A DNA stretch of 64,000 nucleotides from assembly GCA_009691705.1 (NCBI GenBank), contig SIAR01000001.1, forward strand, positions 62,001-126,000, read 5' to 3'. This DNA comes from Phycisphaerales bacterium (GTDB taxonomy: Bacteria > Planctomycetota > Phycisphaerae > Phycisphaerales > SM1A02). Shown here in pieces: positions 1-8,556 of the stretch. A program made the translations under genes and the position numbers. The stretch's first letter is position 1. Each line of letters opens with the position of its first letter. The notes under the pieces are model-generated. The model was not told the DNA's origin, ran no database searches, and saw nothing but the letters and a program-made list of their open reading frames with translations.

Positions 1-2
1 GA

Positions 3-488
3 AATCAATCGCAGGATTGGACTGTTGCGATTGGATGGGGAGTCGCCACGGGCGCACTGCTCGTGCCACCACTCGTGTGCGCTGGCGTGTTAGTAGTTCG
101 TCGCCGCGCGCAGCGCTTTGCGGGCGATGCCGGTGCGGTGCGCGAAGCAGCGGCGAGTCAATCGGCAGCGAAGCGGATCGCGGGCGGGGAGTTCGCCCAG
201 GCAGTGGCCGGTTACATCGCCGATCGGTTGCGCCTACCGAGCGGCAGCGTCACGCGACGTGAGGCGGCGAACGCACTGCAATGGGCAGGCGCAACTGCTG
301 AGTTATGCGCTGAGGTCGAGGTACGGCTCATGGCGGCAGACCGGGCAAGGTTTCAGGCGGCACCCACCACCAGTGCAGTCAACGAATCAAGCCAATCGCA
401 GCGTGCCCAAGCCGAGCAGTGTTTGCGGGCGCTTGAGAGACTCGACTGGCACGCGGCGCGCACTGCGCGCAAGGAGCAACTGAGATGA
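3..488 (+). CDS. batD: BatD-like protein, C-terminal part (5' end outside window)
   Basis: The reading frame is open from base 3 and ends at TGA 486-488, so the gene begins before the window. The visible part starts with one hydrophobic segment (about residues 6-29) followed by an Arg-rich stop-transfer (VVRRRAQR) and a cytoplasmic Ala/Arg-rich helical tail. That tail, with pattern AVAGYIADRLRLP then TRREAANAL, resembles the C-terminus of BatD/oxygen-tolerance proteins. BatD is a large periplasmic, membrane-anchored protein of the Bacteroides aerotolerance cluster. The next gene overlaps by ATGA and is a TPR/SH3 membrane protein of BatE type, which supports the call. The BatD ectodomain itself is not visible. 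Confidence 0.6.
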   Translation, partial: NQSQDWTVAIGWGVATGALLVPPLVCAGVLVVRRRAQRFAGDAGAVREAAASQSAAKRIAGGEFAQAVAGYIADRLRLPSGSVTRREAANALQWAGATAELCAEVEVRLMAADRARFQAAPTTSAVNESSQSQRAQAEQCLRALERLDWHAARTARKEQLR

Positions 489-1381
489 GTCGACCACATT
501 GCTACTGGAATCTGGCAGTTGTTCAACTTTGCTCTCTGCTGGTGATGGTCACCGCGGCGCACACCGCGCCAACCCAGAACGGCAACGCATCTGGGCGTCG
601 AATGGATCAAGCGCGCCTAGCGATCGCGATAGCGGCGCAGCAGAAGTTCGACGATGGAATGAGTGCTCTGGCAAGTGATCCCACGCGGGCGCAACAGTTC
701 TTTCAGGAGTCTGCGAGCGACTATCAAAAGCTCACCGATCTTGATATTCACAACGGCGAACTATTTTTCAATCTAGCCAATGCGCTCGTGCAATCGGGCG
801 AGTACGGCCGGGGGATCGGCGCACTGCTCGACGCCCAGCGCCTGCTCCCCGCTGATGGGCGAGTCGCAACGAACTTGGCACACGCGCGTTCACTGGTCTC
901 ATCGAGTGCCGCGGCGTCCACGCTGGTGCGTCCGATCGACCGAATCGCTTCCTACTGGACCGGTTCGCAGTGGACTTCCTACAGCGCCCGCCTGTGGGGA
1001 GTGATTTTGCTCTGGACTGCACTCTGGCTAATCCTCGCCACGGGGTTTGCAACTGGTTGGCAGCGACGGGTCCATTGGCGCGGAACGATCGCCACAGTCG
1101 CAGTTCTATTGCTCATGGTCGGCGCGACAGTCGCCATCGATCTCGCGCGGGCGCGAATGGATCCACTGGGTGTTGTCATTCACGATGGCGTGATAGCACG
1201 CAAGGGAAATGGCGATGGATTTGCGCCGGCGTTTACCGATCCACTCAAAGAGGGAGCCGAGTTCACGATGGTTGAATTGCGACCAGGGTGGTATCGCATC
1301 GAGCTGGCCGACGGACAATCGGGATGGGTCAAAGTCTCTGACGCCCACGTCACCGGTCAGACGCGCCAGGGCCGCGGCTGA
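485..1381 (+). CDS. batE: BatE-like TPR/SH3 membrane protein
   Basis: 298 residues. An N-terminal signal or anchor (residues about 8-28) is followed by a TPR-like region (about 40-140) containing NGELFFNLANALVQSGEYG and LLPADGRVATNLAHAR, two transmembrane helices (about 160-182 and 195-220), and a C-terminal SH3-like domain (about 225-290, with KEGAEFTMVELRPGWYRIEL and GQSGWVK). This order matches the TPR-SH3 proteins that sit downstream of BatD in planctomycetes. It is probably a periplasmic/membrane scaffold of the Bat complex; its exact function is unknown in the family. Start ATG 485 overlaps the upstream stop (ATGA), which suggests translational coupling. Confidence 0.65.
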   Translation: MSRPHCYWNLAVVQLCSLLVMVTAAHTAPTQNGNASGRRMDQARLAIAIAAQQKFDDGMSALASDPTRAQQFFQESASDYQKLTDLDIHNGELFFNLANALVQSGEYGRGIGALLDAQRLLPADGRVATNLAHARSLVSSSAAASTLVRPIDRIASYWTGSQWTSYSARLWGVILLWTALWLILATGFATGWQRRVHWRGTIATVAVLLLMVGATVAIDLARARMDPLGVVIHDGVIARKGNGDGFAPAFTDPLKEGAEFTMVELRPGWYRIELADGQSGWVKVSDAHVTGQTRQGRG

Positions 1382-1391
1382 AGCGAAACAA

Positions 1392-1479
1392 CGGAGAGGG
1401 TGAGATTCGAACTCACGGTGAGCACGAGGCCCACACCAGTTTTCGAGACTGGCTCCTTCAACCGCTCGGACACCTCTCC
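1392..1479 (-). tRNA. tRNA-Ser (anticodon CGA)
   Basis: On the minus strand the acceptor stem GGAGAGG pairs with CCTCTCC, discriminator G at 1392. The anticodon stem CCAGT/ACTGG encloses the loop CTCGAAA, giving anticodon CGA, which reads serine UCG. A long variable arm (GTGGGCCTCGTGCTCAC) is typical of class II tRNA-Ser, and the T arm carries TTCGAAT. The 3' CCA is not encoded. It lies between the batE-like gene and the dockerin gene. Confidence 0.95.
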
Positions 1480-1529
1480 AGGTCTCCCAAGTATCGCCGC
1501 GCAGTGCCAACCTGTCCAGTCCGCTGCTC

Positions 1530-3059
1530 TCAACCGGTCCAGTCACTGAGAACAGTTGCGAGATCGCTTCCGTTGACGATGCCATCGTTGTTGATGTCGG
1601 CGGCACCGCCAGTCGCTCCCCACGCCGCGAGAAGGCTCGCAAGATCTTGACCGTTCACGGAGCCGTCGCCATTGATATCGCCCGGGTGCTGAGACTCACA
1701 GAGGTCAGCAGTTCCGTTGCCGTTGGAATCAGCGCACGTCGTGCTAGCACCATGCCATGTTGCGCCAGCGGCGGCGGCGTCGCTTTGGGTCATCACGAGA
1801 CAGAATCCATTTGGAAAGCAGGCCGCGCCCTGAGGCAGCGGACAGCTCGTCGATGCACATGAAGTTCCGGTGCCCTGGTAGTTGCCACCCTGCTGCGCGC
1901 ACACAGCGGCGCTGACAGGTCCAACGCACGAGCCCGAGGGCAGGCAGCATGCCCCTTGTGGGAAGCAGAGATAGGTCGCGCACTGACTTCCCTCTGGCCC
2001 AGGTGCGCCTCCTGCTGCGAGACACGACTGGTACGAAAGACTCACGCATCCGCCAGTAGAGGCGAAGCAGCACGCGTTGTTCCCTTGTGGAAGGCAAATC
2101 GAGGCGCTGCAGATTGTGCCGTTTCCGCGATAGGTGCCTCCAACTGAGGTGCAATCTGCTTGCGTCGCGATGGCGCAATTCGTTCCGATGCAGCAGGCGC
2201 CCTGCTGCGCTGCGCAGTTGATTGGGGTGTAGGTCGCCCGCATGACCCAGTCACCGGTTGGACGGCACGCGGTCGGCCACTGCGCAAATGTCTTCCAACC
2301 AGCGGGACAACCGAACGATCCGCAGTTCACTGCGTTGATCCAATTCTGGCTTCCCTGCGCGAGGCCGCTGACGTCCGTCGTCGGAAATGCGTTGCTCGAA
2401 CTTGGCGGAGCAACAAAGCATGGATTCGATGTTTGATTGTTGTGGTCGTCGATGCGGTAGCCGATTGAAATCGTGTGGCTGCCGTTGTCGTCTAGATACA
2501 TCTGATCCGGATCACTTTGATCGATCATGAACTGCACGTTCACGCCTGAAGTTCCGGGTGGTAGGACGATGTGTGGAATGATCTTTGCGTCGGACGAATA
2601 GGTGTACTTGATGGTGCCAGTTGCAGGAGTGCCTTCCCACACCATGATTGACCACTTGGTTGTGGTTTGAACGGTTGCCGCGCTCGTCGCGAAAATCATC
2701 TCGGTCATATCGAGGCGAAGAGGAAATGCCGCTGCCGGCAAGACGTATGAGCAGGCCGCCGACTCAAGTTCAGCGAAACCAGCTTGCACGATGAATGATC
2801 CACCAGAAAAATTTGCATCGGTGTGGGCCACGGCTTGGGTTGGACATGTTCCGGCGATTCCGCCATCCGATTGCCCAGGTCCACCCACCACGACGCGCAT
2901 GGTCGGAACATCTCGATACGCCGACCAGATTGGCCACTGCCTGCCTGCCGAGACGGCTAGGTCGTCAAGGATTGCACCTCGATCCGAAGCGGCGGGAGCA
3001 AGCGCTGCCACTGCGAGCAATGCGGCGGTAGAGATGCACGTTGTGATTGGATTCTTCAA
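1530..3059 (-). CDS. secreted protein with four Cys-rich modules and C-terminal dockerin-like repeats
   Basis: About 509 residues. I place the start at TTG 3059 because GGAG lies 8 bases upstream and it gives a compact signal peptide (MKNPITTCISTAALLAV..., cleavage near APAAS). Residues about 25-285 are an unrecognised extracellular domain. Next come four tandem Cys-rich modules of 39-48 residues with the pattern GACC..G.C...C...GG.Y.G.GT.C....C. The end is a pair of dockerin-type Ca-binding loops, GDINGDGSVNGQDL and DINNDGIVNGSDL, finishing in DWTG. In Phycisphaerales such tails are widespread on secreted proteins without known cohesins and probably act in surface sorting or anchoring. A longer ATG start at 3128 is open but has no signal-peptide logic. 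Confidence 0.75.
   Translation of the reverse strand: MKNPITTCISTAALLAVAALAPAASDRGAILDDLAVSAGRQWPIWSAYRDVPTMRVVVGGPGQSDGGIAGTCPTQAVAHTDANFSGGSFIVQAGFAELESAACSYVLPAAAFPLRLDMTEMIFATSAATVQTTTKWSIMVWEGTPATGTIKYTYSSDAKIIPHIVLPPGTSGVNVQFMIDQSDPDQMYLDDNGSHTISIGYRIDDHNNQTSNPCFVAPPSSSNAFPTTDVSGLAQGSQNWINAVNCGSFGCPAGWKTFAQWPTACRPTGDWVMRATYTPINCAAQQGACCIGTNCAIATQADCTSVGGTYRGNGTICSASICLPQGNNACCFASTGGCVSLSYQSCLAAGGAPGPEGSQCATYLCFPQGACCLPSGSCVGPVSAAVCAQQGGNYQGTGTSCASTSCPLPQGAACFPNGFCLVMTQSDAAAAGATWHGASTTCADSNGNGTADLCESQHPGDINGDGSVNGQDLASLLAAWGATGGAADINNDGIVNGSDLATVLSDWTG
1690..2206 (-). repeat. four tandem Cys-rich protein modules
   Basis: Within the secreted dockerin protein, four consecutive modules begin QGACCIG, QGNNACCF, QGACCLPSG and QGAACFPNG. 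Each holds about six cysteines, except the last, where the central part has lost cysteines (QSDAAAAG in place of a Cys-containing segment). The repeats are diverged at DNA level, so this is an old duplication. The paired cysteines suggest disulphide-stabilised units outside the cytoplasm. Confidence 0.7.
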
Positions 3060-3198
3060 TTGCGGCACTCCGATGGGGTGGAATGAAACCAGATAACAAT
3101 AACCTACCACCGAAATGCACCCATGCAAAACCTGCTCTCACAAATGCAACAACTGACCCAGCGCACTCGCCAGGTTGCCAGGATGAACACAGGCTGTT

Positions 3199-3435
3199 TT
3201 ATGCGTCTGAACGCGGCAAAACTGGCTTGGTGAGACCTGACTTCTCCCAGTCGATGGTGAGTTTGTCAGTCGCGATCTCTTCGATCACAACTTCGAAGTC
3301 ACTGCGACCATCGCGCTCGACGAGCGGACGGGCGCCGTTGAGAAGTTCAAAGACCCGGCGCTGAATTAACGCGGTGAGTTTGAAACGTCCTCCGACTTTC
3401 GCAACGATGTCATCACTTTTGAGAGCTTCATTCAT
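3199..3435 (-). CDS. rpoZ: RNA polymerase omega subunit
   Basis: 78 residues, the usual size for a short omega subunit. The N-terminus contains the family signature KVGGRFKLTALIQRRVFEL followed by NGARPLVE, matching the RpoZ fold that wraps the beta' C-terminus and helps assemble RNA polymerase. The acidic stretch VVIEEIATDKL follows. Start ATG 3435 with GGAGAC about 6 bases upstream. It lies 139 bp upstream of the dockerin gene on the same strand and is divergent from the CLC gene; no terminator is obvious in either gap. Confidence 0.88.
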   Translation of the reverse strand: MNEALKSDDIVAKVGGRFKLTALIQRRVFELLNGARPLVERDGRSDFEVVIEEIATDKLTIDWEKSGLTKPVLPRSDA

Positions 3436-3501
3436 GGCGTGTCTCCAATCTTGGGTAGCCCATTAGGATAGCGATCTCCTCACGCCGAGGCAAGCACCCA
3501 G

Positions 3502-5331
3502 ATGCCAAGTCGAACAACACGAAGCCTCTTTCGCCGCGTGGGTAGCTCGCTGAGCCTCAGTCAGGATTGGCACATGTTGCTATTGGCGGGGCTTTGCGGC
3601 GTGTTCATGGGTGGGTTGGCGCTCGGGTTTGTCGGATCGATCGAATGGATGCAGCACCAGGTCGTGCAGTTCGCTCGTCAGGGGAGGACTGAGTTGTGGA
3701 TCGCCGTTGCACTCCCCATCGCAGGGGCAATGTTGACAGTGCTGGTCTTTCGCCTCTTTCCAAGCTCATTCAAGGGGCACGGCGTGTCGCGCGTCATTCT
3801 TGCCGTCCACAAACAGAAATCTGTGTTGCCATTGCAACTCGCACCGCGGCAACTCTTGGGGGCAACTGCCACGATCGCCTCAGGTGGATCGGCCGGCCCC
3901 GAGGGACCCATCGTGGCGGTGGGAGCCTCGATTGGCTCATTTTTCTCTTCATGGCTCGAACTAGACACGGGTCGGCGAACGACCCTTCTGGGTTGTGGCG
4001 CCGCCGCGGGAGTCGCCGCCGTGTTCAACGCGCCAATTGCCGGTGTGTTCTTTGTGCTTGAAGTGATCTTGCGTGATTTCACCACCCGCACATTCACACC
4101 CATCGTCATTGCCTCTGTCACAGCGGCAGCGACCGCACAGTCGATTCTGCAAACCTCATCCCCGATCTTTGGAGTTTCAACTGCGGCGTTTGATCAATCA
4201 CCTTTGTTACTTATTCAGACCCCGCAGTACGCCCTGCTCGGCGTGATGGTTGGCGTCGCCGCTGCAACATTCTCGCTGGGAATGAAGAGCGCGCATCGGC
4301 TCTTCGATCATTTGCCAATTCGAGCGGTGACGCGCCCGGTCTTCGGTGCCGCCGCGCTGGTTCTGTTGGGCGCAATCTGGGTGTTGATCGGCGCGCGCAG
4401 TGAAAACGGGGCGATGCTTGAACTGGGCGAACTCGGTCCAGTGCCTCCCTTTTACGGGATGGGTTACACGCTCGTGCGCGAGTTGCTGCAGCTTCCAATT
4501 GCTGCAGAGTCGAGCGCAGTTCTCTTTGGATCGCTCGCCGTGCTTGTGGTGCTGAAGGCTCTCGCAACCGGATGCACGCTCGGTTCGGGTGGAGCAGGCG
4601 GATTGTTCGCACCTGGACTCGTGTTGGGGGCAATCCTCGGAGCGATGTTCAGCGCACTCACAACAGCCATCCCAGCGCTGCCTGATGTTGAACCTGCGCA
4701 TGGTGTACTCGTTGGCATGGGCGCATTTGTCGCGGCCAGTTCGCACGCACCGCTCGCTGGAGCATTTCTCGTATACGAGTTGAGCCATTCGTACGCGATC
4801 TTGCTTCCGCTAATGCTCGCTGCGGTCATCGCGACGGTTGCCGCGCGCATCGTCTATGCGCCGAGCGTTTACACCGCAGAACTTGCGGCGTTCAATATTC
4901 GTATCGCAAGTGTTTCTGCGGCCTCAGTGCTGCGCGGAACATTCATTCGAGACGTTCCCCTGCTACCTGCGATCACTGTGCAGCGGCATGACGCCGCCGA
5001 GGGATTGATTGCGCTGGGCGAGAAACATGGGGTGCATGACTTTCCAGTTGTTGACGCGCGTGGGGTGTACTGCGGGCTTGTCTGTGGCAGCGATGTGCGC
5101 TCGGCGCTGGTCTACCGAGACGCGCTTCAACTGCTCTCAGTTGCCGAATTGGTGCGGACCGACTTTTTGCCACTCGATCCGCAAGACACGCTAGAAACTG
5201 CCCTCCACCGCTTTGGCCGCCACGAGACACAAGTGCTACCAGTGGTCGATCCAATCTCGAACGCGCCCGTCGGACTCATCAGCAGAAGCCAATTGATGGC
5301 GCTCTACAACCGAGCAACGGAGGAGGCATGA
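3502..5331 (+). CDS. CLC-family chloride channel/antiporter with C-terminal CBS domains
   Basis: 609 residues. About ten hydrophobic segments (residues 25-445) carry the CLC selectivity-filter motifs: GSAGPEGP (GxEGP, with the gating glutamate), and [11 protein letters not shown] (GxFxP) near residue 370. A cytoplasmic region from about 480 holds two CBS motifs ([19 protein letters not shown] and ETQVLPVVD...VGLISRSQL), which often bind adenine nucleotides. It is predicted to move Cl- (or fluoride/nitrate) across the inner membrane, either as a channel or as an H+-coupled antiporter; I cannot decide which. Its stop overlaps the rnpA start by ATGA, an unusual pairing. Confidence 0.88.
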   Translation: MPSRTTRSLFRRVGSSLSLSQDWHMLLLAGLCGVFMGGLALGFVGSIEWMQHQVVQFARQGRTELWIAVALPIAGAMLTVLVFRLFPSSFKGHGVSRVILAVHKQKSVLPLQLAPRQLLGATATIASGGSAGPEGPIVAVGASIGSFFSSWLELDTGRRTTLLGCGAAAGVAAVFNAPIAGVFFVLEVILRDFTTRTFTPIVIASVTAAATAQSILQTSSPIFGVSTAAFDQSPLLLIQTPQYALLGVMVGVAAATFSLGMKSAHRLFDHLPIRAVTRPVFGAAALVLLGAIWVLIGARSENGAMLELGELGPVPPFYGMGYTLVRELLQLPIAAESSAVLFGSLAVLVVLKALATGCTLGSGGAGGLFAPGLVLGAILGAMFSALTTAIPALPDVEPAHGVLVGMGAFVAASSHAPLAGAFLVYELSHSYAILLPLMLAAVIATVAARIVYAPSVYTAELAAFNIRIASVSAASVLRGTFIRDVPLLPAITVQRHDAAEGLIALGEKHGVHDFPVVDARGVYCGLVCGSDVRSALVYRDALQLLSVAELVRTDFLPLDPQDTLETALHRFGRHETQVLPVVDPISNAPVGLISRSQLMALYNRATEEA

Positions 5332-5690
5332 CGAAGCCAGACTCGGGCGCAGATCGGGCGAGTCGACTCTCGAGCGCGAAGGATTACCAGCGCGTCTTTG
5401 CGCGCCGAACGCGCACCGATCTTGGTTTCATCACGATTCACGCGGCGCTCAACGAAGTTGCACGCCCGCGACTTGGGCTATCAATCGGAAGTCGCGTTGG
5501 TAACGCCGTGCGCCGAAATCGCGTCAAGCGTCTTGTGCGCGAAGCGTTTCGGTTGACCTACTCGCAGTTGCCACGCGGCGTCGATCTGGTCGTCTCGGCG
5601 CGGGCGCACCCAGAGCGTCCACTGCAGGAGTACAAGATCGCACTCGTCGAACAATCCAAACGACTCGATGCCCAACTTCGCCGCATTTGA
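5328..5690 (+). CDS. rnpA: ribonuclease P protein component
   Basis: 120 residues, normal length. It starts with [16 protein letters not shown] and contains the family's RNR signature, [22 protein letters not shown] (residues about 51-71), which binds the RNase P RNA and the pre-tRNA 5' leader. Its role is tRNA 5' maturation. In most bacteria rnpA follows rpmH; here it is coupled to the CLC gene and no rpmH is seen. It converges on yidD with a 6-bp gap. Confidence 0.92.
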   Translation: MTKPDSGADRASRLSSAKDYQRVFARRTRTDLGFITIHAALNEVARPRLGLSIGSRVGNAVRRNRVKRLVREAFRLTYSQLPRGVDLVVSARAHPERPLQEYKIALVEQSKRLDAQLRRI

Positions 5691-5696
5691 AATGTC

Positions 5697-5936
5697 TCAT
5701 CCGGGGGGCACGGGATCGTGACCGCATCCACCCCACGGGTGGCAACGGGCGATTCGACGCGCTGTCAAAAAAAGACCCCGCCAGAATCCATGTCGGGTGA
5801 AAGCTTCAATGCCATAGAGCGAGCAGGAGGGATCGAAGCGGCAGCGTCCTCCCAAGAATCCCGAGAGAACGAGTTGATAGCCCCGTATCAGAGCGATGCA
5901 CCAGCGCGCCGATCGCGATGGCGCGGCATCAATCAC
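5697..5936 (-). CDS. yidD: YidD membrane protein insertion efficiency factor
   Basis: 79 residues. The family core is clear: RGYQLVLSGFLGGRCRFDPSCS, followed by YGIEAFTRHGFWRG and ARCHPWGGCGHDPVP, with the conserved cysteines. The family assists YidC in inserting membrane proteins. It normally lies just after rnpA on the same strand; here it is on the opposite strand and overlaps the FAH-family gene (ATGA 5933-5936), so the pair has been kept as neighbours but inverted. Confidence 0.9.
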   Translation of the reverse strand: MIDAAPSRSARWCIALIRGYQLVLSGFLGGRCRFDPSCSLYGIEAFTRHGFWRGLFLTARRIARCHPWGGCGHDPVPPG

Positions 5937-6598
5937 TGTGCTTCAACAACTTTGTTGGAGAGCGAACCAACACCCGCGATCGAAATATCAACGCGGTCAC
6001 CGGCGCGCAGATAGCGCGGCGGCTTGCGTGCGTGACCAACGCCCGCCGGCGATCCAGTCAGAATAATGGTTCCCGCGAGCAGAGTCATGCCGCGCGAGAG
6101 ATCGCTGATGAGTCGAGAGACGGGAAAGATCATTTGCGCCGTCGAAGCATCTTGCATCAATTCTCCTGACACGCGCGTCTGTATCGCGAGCTTCTGAGGG
6201 TCAGCAATCGCCCGGGCTGCTGTGATCGCACTCATTGGGCAGAAGGTGTCAAAGCTTTTGCCGCGCGAGAACTGCCCCCCGGCACCTTCGTTCTGCCACC
6301 AGCGTGCACTCACATCATTGGCGACCGCGTATCCGCGCACCATAGAAAGCGCGGCGCTTTCTGCCACGTCTCTGCAATCGCAGTCGAGAATCACGGCGAG
6401 TTCACCCTCGAAATCGACTTGGGGTCCACCTTCCTTGCAGATGACCGGGATCACAATCGCGTCCCCGTCATTGCAGATCGATGCCGGGTTTTTCATAAAG
6501 ACGAGTGGACGGGTTGGAAGCGCCCCCCCCATCTCTTTGGCGTGGTCAGCGTAGTTGCGACCGATCGCGATGATTGCGGGAGGGATGGCGTGCGCCAT
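5933..6598 (-). CDS. fumarylacetoacetate hydrolase family protein (FAHD1/YcgM type)
   Basis: 221 residues, the size of the single-domain FAH group (acylpyruvate hydrolases, oxaloacetate decarboxylases). Visible motifs are GRNYADHAKEMG, the metal-ligand region VDFEGELAVILD (E-x-E ligands), ANDVSARWWQ, GKSFDTFCPM and the end LTGSPAGVGHARKPPRYL. It probably cleaves C-C bonds in acylpyruvate or oxaloacetate-like substrates with Mg2+; the exact substrate cannot be read. It starts at ATG 6598, sharing TAATG with the upstream 651-residue gene, and overlaps yidD downstream, so it is the penultimate gene of the minus-strand run. Confidence 0.85.
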   Translation of the reverse strand: MAHAIPPAIIAIGRNYADHAKEMGGALPTRPLVFMKNPASICNDGDAIVIPVICKEGGPQVDFEGELAVILDCDCRDVAESAALSMVRGYAVANDVSARWWQNEGAGGQFSRGKSFDTFCPMSAITAARAIADPQKLAIQTRVSGELMQDASTAQMIFPVSRLISDLSRGMTLLAGTIILTGSPAGVGHARKPPRYLRAGDRVDISIAGVGSLSNKVVEAQ

Positions 6599-8553
6599 TA
6601 CTTGAGCTCCGCAGTCGAGCGTTTTGATGTCTCTGCTTCGGCGCCGCGCCGCACAGCTTCGGCTGCTTGGAATTGGCGGTACGCATCCATGTCTGGAGGT
6701 TCTGGAAAGAGTTGCGTGAACGGCACGACATTCGAGAGTGGATCAAGCGAATACTCAGCTTCGAGCACCCCCTTCACTTGATCGTGAATCATCCGACGCT
6801 CAGACTCGCCGGCACGGTTGTAAATCGTGAGGCGATCCATCAATGGCTGCGATGAATCCATTACGACGTTCGCAAAGACATCCTGCACACTTGTGCGCAA
6901 GCTTCCGATGAGATCTGCCATGCGCCGCTCGCCAAACTTGTTGACGAAGTCGGTGTATTGGTTTTCTTGAAAATATGTGGTGAGTCCCTTAGCAAACTCG
7001 AGCGCCTCTTTGAGAACCTGGGGACGTTCGAAGAGCAATCCCTCCCGGAATCCACGCTCGAGTGCGGCGTACACATCGCTTCGGGCGACATCGGGAGAGC
7101 CATTGTACTCGTTGAAGGTCACGTTGTGCACGAATGTTGCCAGTGGCGCTTCATACTTGTTGTTTGGGATGAGACCACCGCGACCGAAGAGCGAGTCGAG
7201 TTTCGTAAGAATCGCTTGCGCTCCTTCATAGTCCGCCATGCGATAGAGCTCACGAACCGCCTGTGACATGAAGTTTTGATAGAAGTCACAGAACGAGTCA
7301 CCACCGCCCCCCCGAGTTCCAAAGTGCTTGCGATAGAGTTCGCCGAAGTATCGATCGATCGCCTTGATCCACCGGGGATCGTTGAGTCGCCCAGGATTGT
7401 CATTGCTGAACGGGTCGTACTGCATCATCCCAGTGCGCGAGAGTGCTTGCATTGCCTGAATGTTGATGCGGTCGTTGTTGAGCACCTTGTAAATGTCTTC
7501 GACATTCGATGATCGCTTCGCTGCGGTTGTCGCTCCCTTGCGGGCCCAGTAAAAGGCGTGCGACTGGGGATGGCGCCAATCAAAGGGCCCAAAATCGCGC
7601 GTGTACTCCCACATGAGGGCAGGATCCATATTGAAACTCTCGAGCAGCACTTTCTTCTGGAGAAATGGCAGAAAGTCAACAAGTGCAGCTTGTGACTCGG
7701 GAGTCTTGAGCACTGTGTCAAACATCGCAAAGATTGGATCGTTGGTGCGAAAGGTATCGTCGAGCCCGAGCAACTTGGCATAGCGACTTGTTTGCACCGA
7801 CTGCCAGCGGCCGAGGTTGGTCAGAAACTTGCTATCGAGTTGAAACTGAAATCGCTGGTCAAACCCAGAGAGACCACTCTTGAGTTGCTCGACCATCCCA
7901 TGCACCGCGGGGTTCTTTAGTTCGAGTGCTTCGATCGAATCGGGAGCATCCTTGATCTTCGCGATCCAATTGATTCTGTCCTGGTGGGAACCAGGGGGGA
8001 TGCCAAGCAGATATTGCCATTCTCGCGCGAATTCACGCTTGTAGTAAAGATGCGCGTCGTCTGCCACGCCATCGATCTTGTGCGAGAGCCAGAAGGCGAG
8101 TTCTTTGTGCAGGATGAGATCGTTTGGGTTGTAACGAAGCCCCTCGTCGCGGACAAGGTCGATACCCGCGCGTACCCACTCCCAGCGCTCGCTGGGAGTG
8201 TCGGTGAGTACAGAAATGTTGTAGGCCATGTTGTGACCTTGAAAACTCCACACTTCGCCAAAGCGCGGCTGCAACTTGGTGATCAGTCGCGCATCGGTCA
8301 TCGCCTCATAGAAGAGGCCCTTTTCCTTTTGCATTCCTGCTTTGATCCAGAGATAGTCGACGACAACTCCTCGAAGCACGCCGATCGCGGTGCCGATGGC
8401 AACGATGGGCGGAGCACCTTCGAGTGAGACGTCGGTGTAGCGCAGTCCGTTCTCATCACTGACGCGCAACACCGCCGGCAGCAACTTGCCAGCGCATGTG
8501 AACGCAATCACTGCGAGAACGACCACTGCGAGTTGAATGAGTCGATCGCGCAC
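6598..8553 (-). CDS. large membrane-anchored protein of unknown function in ABC/SPFH cluster
   Basis: 651 residues, not recognised. An N-terminal transmembrane helix (about residues 6-27) is followed by a segment with a second, weaker hydrophobic stretch (PPIVAIGTAIGVLRGVVVDYLW, about 48-69). A long, mostly helical region rich in aromatic residues follows, for example MQKEKGLFYEAM, RFGEVWSFQGHNMAYN and YNPNDLILHKELAFWLSHK. The early part looks TPR-like. It starts 3 bp after the ABC permease stop and shares TAATG with the FAH gene, so it is co-transcribed with the transporter. It may be an extracytoplasmic partner of the ABC-2 transporter, but that is inference. Confidence 0.6.
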   Translation of the reverse strand: MRDRLIQLAVVVLAVIAFTCAGKLLPAVLRVSDENGLRYTDVSLEGAPPIVAIGTAIGVLRGVVVDYLWIKAGMQKEKGLFYEAMTDARLITKLQPRFGEVWSFQGHNMAYNISVLTDTPSERWEWVRAGIDLVRDEGLRYNPNDLILHKELAFWLSHKIDGVADDAHLYYKREFAREWQYLLGIPPGSHQDRINWIAKIKDAPDSIEALELKNPAVHGMVEQLKSGLSGFDQRFQFQLDSKFLTNLGRWQSVQTSRYAKLLGLDDTFRTNDPIFAMFDTVLKTPESQAALVDFLPFLQKKVLLESFNMDPALMWEYTRDFGPFDWRHPQSHAFYWARKGATTAAKRSSNVEDIYKVLNNDRINIQAMQALSRTGMMQYDPFSNDNPGRLNDPRWIKAIDRYFGELYRKHFGTRGGGGDSFCDFYQNFMSQAVRELYRMADYEGAQAILTKLDSLFGRGGLIPNNKYEAPLATFVHNVTFNEYNGSPDVARSDVYAALERGFREGLLFERPQVLKEALEFAKGLTTYFQENQYTDFVNKFGERRMADLIGSLRTSVQDVFANVVMDSSQPLMDRLTIYNRAGESERRMIHDQVKGVLEAEYSLDPLSNVVPFTQLFPEPPDMDAYRQFQAAEAVRRGAEAETSKRSTAELK

Positions 8554-8556
8554 GTC

